A stretch of DNA of 64,000 bases. Source: Thamnidium elegans (taxonomy: Eukaryota; Mucoromycota; Mucoromycetes; Mucorales; Mucoraceae). Positions 57,486 to 64,000 of this stretch are shown here, one piece after another. The notes under the pieces are model-generated. The model was given only the letters and a program-made list of their open reading frames with translations, was not told where the DNA came from and made no database searches. Both the position numbers and the translations under genes were made by a program. The DNA lies in NCBI GenBank assembly GCA_025201345.1, contig JAIXMG010000001.1:1-64000 (forward strand), written 5' to 3'. Every line of letters begins with the position of its first letter. Position 1 is the stretch's first letter.

Positions 57486-57809
57486 AGAAAAAGACAGCAA
57501 AAGTACAATGAACGTGCGGATGATGAGAATACAGAGCAAACATATAAGGGTAAATGTTACCAATAATTAACCTTATATACTTTAAATAAATCTCTAATAT
57601 TGTTTTCTTTCTAAAGGAAAAGGAAAAAAAAAGATACTCCTGAAGAACTACAGGTTAAAAAGAAAGGTAGACGGGAAAGAGATAAAGAAACAGCTGAAGG
57701 TTCTTCTACAGGAAAGAAAAGACCTGTAACTAATGAAACTATGATTCAAAAAACTGAACAGAATATTCGATGGCAGTTTCGAATACTACACTGTATCTAT
57801 TCCCTTTAA
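57486..57809 (+). pseudogene. Short unknown coding remnant with one intron
   Basis: KRQQKYNERADDENTEQTYK, a plausible intron 57550-57616 (GTAAAT...CTAAAG), then a Lys-rich stretch KKDTPEELQVKKKGRRERDK and TNETMIQKTEQNIRWQ, stop at 57809. No start codon found upstream. Resembles a nuclear or chromatin-type low-complexity tail; could be transposon debris. Confidence 0.3.
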
Positions 57810-58744
57810 CACGGTAGTTAGACCGAGATTCAAAACTAGGTTCTTGACCAAGTTACAAGAAATACCGCCCTTCATATTTAAGAGAAATAATCGTAAAAAC
57901 ACAATTGTTCGCGAACTACTATATTATAATTAATTGTCATCAAACTATCTCAAATGATATATTCACAGAAAACTTTTGGTACAGTCTGTGTTTGGTTATT
58001 GGCTGTAGACTAGCCCTGACGGCTTGTCAAGAGAGATATAGGTCTGTTTCCAATTCGGTGGATACCTATAATGACTTTCTCTCCAAGAAATTTTAAAGTC
58101 CTGTTGTACTCACTGCCACTTTTGAATGTGGTGTGCACAGCACTTCATGGTTTTACACAAACAAAGGTAAGCTAAAATATTTACCCCCATCATAGTGTAC
58201 TACCAATGCTAGCTTAAATGACATAACGTGGGTCAAAAATAAATTTAAATAAAGGTGGCTAATAAACCTTTAACCATTATCTAAAAATAAAACTGTAAGG
58301 GCAAATACAGTAAAAATGACAGATTATAGGAGACGTATCTCATCGTGCCTTAATATCACCTTCTTGTCCTACGTCAACGTTTATATAAAAATAAATAATG
58401 CGTTGTGTCATAGTATGTATTTACCCTTCTTCTTATTTGCCAAGCCTTATCTCGTCATGCATTTTGCTAATCATGTCTTTACGAATTATTTAGAAGCACT
58501 AGAATAAATAAACTTTATGTAATATATTAAGAGTTAAACATCTCTACAAGACTTGCGTATATTCCTATCTATCCTCTGAACTCTTCATTCAACTGAAAAA
58601 GACAGAGTCATTTCTCCTTCTTCTGTATAGATAGAGAATGCGGATAATATTCTAGTGAGTTGCCCTGACGCCTTTTCTTTGGTTGCACATGGACTAAAAG
58701 GTTTATTTTTTTTAAAAAAAAAGAGAGGTCTAAATAATCTATAT
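57810..58744. other. Intergenic region
   Basis: Only short open frames without family signal. Nothing supported. Confidence 0.4.
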
Positions 58745-59332
58745 CTAACTATATGCTGGAGGAGCAATGGAATTAGAGTTTGTAGTAGCCTCTAAATAAG
58801 ACGGTAAATCATCTTGTGTCCAAGCGGTAGGTTGTTGCGCAAAACCCGGATTACGAATTCGGTCAGCCAACAAGGCCGATGTAGCCATTTTTATATACTC
58901 CTTTAATGATTCTCTACGATTAGCATCTTTTTTGTTGTTAAATGTGATATCAATCTTGATATTTTCATTTCGAATTGTCTTGATATCTAACCGTAATCCT
59001 TTTTTATAGGTTGACTTGGTCTTGAGTGATTGAAAATCTGATAATTGAAGTTCACATGTATCGAAATGGTTTGGTTCAGTAGAGGCAATACTGGTAGATT
59101 GTGATAGCAGTATTAATCTTTTATTGGTGAGATGAATTGATGCAATTAAAGATTCTTTGTAGCTGACTGTATTACTACCTGCATTGTAATAGACAATCGC
59201 TTTTATAGAATCTTGGTTAAAGTAGTAGCTTTCATGAACTTGTGAGACCGGTACTCGGTAAACGGAAGGTAATTTTCCCGTCTTTGATGATTTTGTATTG
59301 AGGTATACACTAGTAGAATTGAAAGATGCCAT
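58745..59332 (-). CDS. WBP2-like GRAM-domain protein with PPxY motif
   Basis: Intronless, 195 residues from the ATG at 59332. The GRAM/WBP2 fold covers residues about 35-150 (KESLIASIHLTNKRLILLSQ, DTCELQLSDFQSLKTKS, and INF-type strands DIKTIRNENIKIDITF). It ends with the short motifs LPSYLE and PPAYS: the PPxY binds WW domains, for example of Rsp5-type ubiquitin ligases. Likely an adaptor at endosomal or plasma membranes. Confidence 0.85.
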   Translation of the reverse strand: MASFNSTSVYLNTKSSKTGKLPSVYRVPVSQVHESYYFNQDSIKAIVYYNAGSNTVSYKESLIASIHLTNKRLILLSQSTSIASTEPNHFDTCELQLSDFQSLKTKSTYKKGLRLDIKTIRNENIKIDITFNNKKDANRRESLKEYIKMATSALLADRIRNPGFAQQPTAWTQDDLPSYLEATTNSNSIAPPAYS

Positions 59333-60385
59333 TTTGTATATATTTATAAGTAAAAGAGAAAAAAAAAAAAAAAAAAGAAAAAAAAAAGAACTTGCCTTTT
59401 GTAAACCTTTTTTTTTCGAACGGCTGGGGTTTTACTAATAGAAATTGAGGGACCGCTGTCGATATATGTATTGTATGTCTCATAAAAAGACACACAATCG
59501 TTAACAGCTGTAATTCAGAATATCTTGTCTTCATTACAATTAAAAAAAAAAAAGATGTTTATATGGTTATATATTTTACTTTTTTCTTTCTTTCATGCTT
59601 ATCTTTACGTCGATCATTTATAGATAACTGTTATAAGAATCAGGGAGCCATAATGCGTTTATTCCATTTGCTAAATGGGTTTATTTATAAATAGCTCCTT
59701 TTATCATTATGCTTAGCCTCAAGAGCTTTATCGCGCAAAAGGATACAGAATATGTTTAATTATGATTTAACCATTTTTGATGCCTATTTAGCCCGATATA
59801 GCAAATTTCGCTCCGTCACTCCATGCATCCTGTCCTTCTCTTTACTGTATTTTATATTTGATAACTTGATAATCAATTAGTAAGTGTTTATTAAGCAGAT
59901 ATCCCATAATAACAACAACAAAAAATATGCCTAGTTTTTTTTTTTTTTTTTTTTTTTTTTGATAATCACATGGACGGTAAAGACAATAATCATGACCTCA
60001 TGCTCTAACTGTAAAACACTTATTTCAAAGAGGAAGAACTTTATACCGATTATCGTCTCGAGCAAACGTATAATTCTTTACAATCTAAAAATGGGGGAAA
60101 CTCTTATTTATCAATTTTGGTAGCTTTTTTTAACTCGGTATCTCTTTGAAACACTTTAACTTCCCCTATCTGGATAATTTTATTTTGCGGAGTAACTATA
60201 TATTTGAACTATTTTACTGAATCATGATGAAGTATAGTGATAATGTAAATAAACAAACACTTCTTTTCTTTTCCAGAAAGGTTGAAGTTTCTTTCTTTTA
60301 GTGTGTACAGTACTTGGATAATTATGACCCAATAGCATTACAATTTACCAGCCACCCAATCAAATGGTAATAAGGCGTGCGGCTG
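59333..60385. other. Intergenic region
   Basis: Contains a 25-base T run near 59935-59959. Nothing coding recognised. Confidence 0.4.
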
Positions 60386-60838
60386 ATGTAAAAGGAATAA
60401 ATGCGACATAGATAACATTTCTTCAGAACAATCGAGACTATCAGTTAGAATAACAAATATTGAAGAGCAATTATGTTCAAGGACCATTGATGACAATAAT
60501 ATCTCAAATGCTGCCCAACTCATAAAGTATCCTTCCCCTTGCAATTCAAAGAAGAAAAATGAAAAAATCACGGAGCTCTTGAGAAGCGTTTGCTTAAACA
60601 AAGAGAAAGTTATACTTTTTCACTTGCAGCTTTTATCAGAATCAAGGACTGTTTGTTCGGTTTTGAAAATGAAGAAATCTGTCACTCGAACACTTCCGTT
60701 TGGAAAATTAGGTGAACATGACAAAAAGCAAATGGTTGACTTTGTCACAACAGCCTTAATAAGTTATGATAGTTTGTTCTCTGGACTAAAATATGCTGCA
60801 AGATGTTGGCACGTATATTTTTCTATTCAAAGTAGCTG
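60386..60838 (+). CDS. Unknown ORF, about 150 residues, no clear start
   Basis: Open frame with protein-like composition (EEQLCSRTIDDNNISNAAQL, EKITELLRSVCLNKEKVILF, KKSVTRTLPFGKLGEHDKKQ, GLKYAARCWHVYF). The first Met inside is at 60669. It could be a remnant tied to the Mutator-like debris that follows; no family recognised. Confidence 0.3.
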
Positions 60839-61020
60839 AACCAACAGCACTTCTTATAATAAATTAAAGCAAAGTATTTTTTTTTTCTAACATTGGTTTA
60901 CTAATTCTTTTTTTTTAAAAAAAGGTATTTATTTGATGTCAAATATGTTCAAACCGCCGCAGATAATATTATAACAACTTTTAACAATACCCTTTACTAA
61001 ATTACACCTTTTATATTTAG

Positions 61021-62422
61021 GATAAGCGCCAAACAGGATCTCAAAATCAACAAATGAACTTTGACGAGTTAAACAATTTTAGCTCTTTTGAGTACTAGAC
61101 GGATGTCAATGCTGCTACTACTATTGCAACTAATACCACTCCTCATGTTGCTGTTGCTTCTGCTCCTTCCATTGCTTCTGCTTCTGCTTCTCCTGCTGCT
61201 ACGCTAAGCTCTCGCCGCGGAAGACCAAGAAAAAGAAAAACAAGAGCATAATAAGCGTATAATATATAAATTATATCTCATTAAATCACCAACAAATAAA
61301 TAAAATGTATACAAGTAACGATAAGTAAATGCTCAGGACTAATTAATTCTGAAAAGGATTAAAATAATTTCCAAATCATTCCTTCAGATCTTACTCAGGA
61401 CTTAAGATATTCAGTCCTAAATCGATATTTTTCATTTCTATTTAGGAATTAATAGAAATTAATTTCGATTTTTCATGGTGCAATAAGTACTGTTTACCCT
61501 AATGGTGTTTATTCCATGCCAGTAGAGCCTGGTACATCAAAATAAGAGAACAGATTAAGTGAGCATTTTTTCAAGACACAAAAGGTCTTCAGAAAGAGGT
61601 CATGAGAGAGATTTAAGGCGTCTTGTCGAGCAGTTAGATGAGACGAGTTTCGGATTAGCTTTAGAAGGTTTTCTTAACGTATACGTTGGTTATCATGAAT
61701 TTTCAACTGACTTCAGCAGAAAATATATTAATAACGGGTGGTATAAGCACCGGTTGAAAGCTTTTCAACCTCGTTATTATACCAACATGAAAACAAATAA
61801 TTATGTGGAAAGTTGGCATAATTAATTCAAAACAACTTATCTCAAAAGAAACAGAAACAGAAGACTAGGATAGACTGATTTACGCTTTTATCTCAAAATG
61901 TTTTGCTAGACTATTTGAGAAAAAATTCCTAGAACCACGTTCGACGTAAATAGAATGGGACCTTTGCAGAGAGAACGAAGAAAGAGGATGCTTCTTGCGG
62001 AAGAACTATTCTTCGAGTATGTCTATTGTTGTGATGTTGAAGAAGGAAGAGCTTTTTTCGATTTTAAAGTAATAACCTTTACTGACGAAGAAGCCATGCA
62101 TGATGTATGCGTCAGCAACGGTGGTGTAATCACTTCATGTCAATGTCACTACTTCATTTATCGTGGAGCTACCTGCAAGCATATGTTTCTTGTACAAAGA
62201 TTCATGCCCTCTTTGGACGTAGTTCAACCAACTATCAACACCGATTTCGATACGTTGGGCGGCCAACTCATCGAATTAGATCAAGTTGAAGATGGCAACA
62301 ACAACAACAATAATAATAATAATAATATAATAGTAACGACAACGACAACACTAATGAAGATATTCATATTGATAATGAAATGTCTTCTGATCTATTATAG
62401 CTTTAAAATCTGCCTTCAATAA
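61021..62422 (+). pseudogene. Mutator-like (MULE) transposase debris with SWIM zinc finger and AT-hook
   Basis: From 61559 a frame reads HKRSSERGHERDLRRLVEQL to TNNYVESWHN, the segment before the MULE catalytic end, then stops; KTTYLKRNRNRR continues behind a stop. From 61955 (RERRKRMLLAEELFFEYVYC) it reaches the SWIM finger CQCHYFIYRGATCKH (CxC...CxH). Upstream, at 61200-61251, a separate piece ends SSRRGRPRKRKTRA (AT-hook) after an Ala/Ser-rich tract; it would normally be C-terminal, so the order is scrambled or two copies are present. Several stops: dead. Confidence 0.7.
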
Positions 62423-62708
62423 ACATCTCTTACAAAAATGACGATGATTATGCAGCTGCAGATACTTTTAACAAAGCTATTATAGACTTCAAAAAATCTA
62501 TAGAGAGTTAATCATAAAACAAAATACTGAATTGCTCCCTAACAAAATCAATATGCGAACTGAAAAGATAAACGTGACCATTTTCATTTGGAAATAAGGG
62601 GATACAAGTAAAACCAGTCACTTTTTTTCTCAAATGCATTTTTTTTTTTTTTTTGGTGAAAAAAAAATACAACCTATCTTTTTTTTTTACTCATCGTATT
62701 GTGTTAAA

Positions 62709-64000
62709 ATGGCAGAAACTTCGTATACACACCATGAATCCGATTTAATTCAAGCAGGGAAGCATATTCTTATTCAGTTACCTAGTGGAGGTGCTAAAAT
62801 TGTAAACTTGAAAGCCAACAGGTAAAGACCAAGACGTACCTTTTTTTTCTTTATTAAATTTTTTTTATATATGACAGCAACGTTGGGTTAGGAAAGTTTG
62901 GTACTTTCGAGTCTAATAAACTCATTGGTAAACCATTCGGTTTATCATACGAAATTTTGGCTCAAAAAGAACTTCGTCCTGTAGGTCATGTATCCAAAAA
63001 CACAACTATTGGTAGGTAACAATTTTTTTTTTCCCTGATAAAAAGATATTAATGTCATCATCACCATAAAGAGGAAACTACTGCCAACAATAGAGAGATC
63101 ATCGATGATGCTACAGTTCAAAGATTATCTCACGAGGAAGTTATCCAATTAAAAGAACAGGGATTACAAGGAAAACTTGCAACTGAAGAAATTATCAAAA
63201 AGATGGTAGATTCACATTCTGAATTTGCTAAAAAGACTGAATTTTCAAAAGCAAAATATATCGAGCGTAAAAAGAAAAAGTAAATATAAAAACCATTTGA
63301 GACAGAGAGAGCGATTATTTACTTTTTTTTCTTTTTTTTTAAAAAAAAAAGGTTTATGAAGACATTTACACCTGTTCGCCCTACTATCAATACAATTGTA
63401 GATTACTTTTTCAGCAAGAATCCCGATAAAATTAAGCATCTTCGAGTCGATACACTTTCTCAACTTTTATGTTTAGCTAATGTACATGCTAATAACAAAA
63501 TGTTAGTTGTTGATGATACACAAGGTTTGGTCGTTGCATCTGTTCTCGAACGTATGGGTGGTCATGGTCAAGTTGTTGCTATTCACGAAGGTGATTATCA
63601 CAACTACGATATTTTGCGTTACATGAATTTCTCTCAAGAAATTCAAGATACATTATATACCGTTCCTTTTGCCTTAGTAGATCCTGAAGCTTATGATGGT
63701 ACGTCATATATAAACCTCCCCCCTCTCCTACATCCTTATTAATTCCTTCTTATTAGAACCCTTCGAGGTTTTGACAGACGAACAATTTGCAGTTTTACAA
63801 GACGACCCTAAAAGAACTTACTTGAGACGTAAGACCGCGTACGATTATAAAGTCAAATCACGAAAACTTTTACATGAAGGAGATTTTGATGGTTTAATTT
63901 TATCCTCGTCACTTACCCCTGAATCAGTACTTAAAGTATTAAAGCAATATGTTTGTGGATCAAGACCCATTGTTGTTTATAGCTTTAATAAGGAAGTTTT
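62709..64000 (+). CDS. TRM6: tRNA m1A58 methyltransferase non-catalytic subunit Trm6/Gcd10 (partial, runs off right edge)
   Basis: Exons: 62709-62821, 62878-63011, 63072-63279, 63352-63698, 63757-beyond 64000. Partner of Trm61 in the nuclear tRNA m1A58 methyltransferase; this subunit binds tRNA. Features: N-terminal SNVGLGKFGTFESNKLIGKP, GLSYEI, then TATEEII-like ATEEIIKKMVDSHSEFAKKT, the linker FTPVRPTINTIVDYFFSKNP, and the Rossmann-like domain KMLVVDDTQGLVVASVLERM which lacks a proper SAM-binding GxGxG, as expected for Trm6. The promoter has T runs just before the ATG. Confidence 0.93.

Noticed and set aside
57905..58507. Two about 63-residue plus ORFs
   Set aside because: No family signal, no splice context, composition like random AT-rich DNA.
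60338..60601. 87-residue minus ORF
   Set aside because: Overlaps the better plus-strand frame at 60386-60838 and has an intergenic-type start.

Overview
The window looks like nuclear DNA of a filamentous fungus, most likely Mucoromycota (Mucorales-like). It is very AT-rich, has many introns of 42-120 nt, carries clear fungal host genes (DCP2, SHO1, TRM6/GCD10, a ThrE/Prm10-type transporter, RPS29, NDUFS5, a WBP2/GRAM protein), and holds Ty3/gypsy, Tc1, tyrosine-recombinase and Mutator-like elements. One intron has every mark of the minor (U12) spliceosome, which is known from some Mucoromycota but not from yeasts. The species cannot be named from the sequence alone.

The window has two halves. 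Positions 1 to about 39.5 kb are almost solid nested transposons. From the left: a gypsy element on the minus strand (gag, a textbook -1 frameshift signal, protease) that runs off the edge; two head-to-tail gypsy LTRs (family E), one holding a solo LTR; a decayed second gypsy pol split by a 669-bp solo LTR (family A) with its target duplication; then an 8-kb segment (7.1-16.4 kb) bounded by inverted family A LTRs. That segment holds part of a Tc1 transposon into which a complete chromodomain gypsy retrotransposon (7968-14629, 267-bp LTRs, TSD ACCAC) has inserted; its gag is in turn hit by a solo LTR (family B, TSD ATACT). Inverting the segment restores both a gypsy reverse transcriptase frame and a Tc1 transposase frame, so it is an LTR-LTR inversion.

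From 15.76 to 38.05 kb lies a tandem array of three near-identical 7.2-kb units, each starting with a family A LTR, with a fourth LTR closing the array. A unit holds the Tc1 3' end, part of a B LTR with a solo LTR (family D), a short orphan ORF, a four-deep nest (B2 LTR, small TIR element, internally deleted Tc1, B3 LTR), a broken gag gene, and the N-terminal part of a tyrosine recombinase. Just right of the array is a separate, truncated Crypton-like tyrosine recombinase, preceded by a cluster of AGCGAT/ATCGCT motifs and followed by a 39-bp perfect inverted repeat.

From about 40 kb to the end the DNA is genic: DCP2 (+), ThrE/Prm10 transporter (-), a multi-pass membrane protein (+), a gene remnant (-), a tandem-START lipid-transfer-like protein (+), NDUFS5 (-), SHO1 (-), RPS29 (-), a small remnant (+), WBP2-like (-), an unknown ORF (+), Mutator-like transposase debris (+) and the 5' part of TRM6 (+). 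Exon joins were worked out by hand from splice signals, frame and family knowledge; the summed exons of each complete gene are a multiple of three. The genes are housekeeping or signalling genes and form no shared pathway. Intergenic and intronic DNA is studded with long A/T homopolymers.
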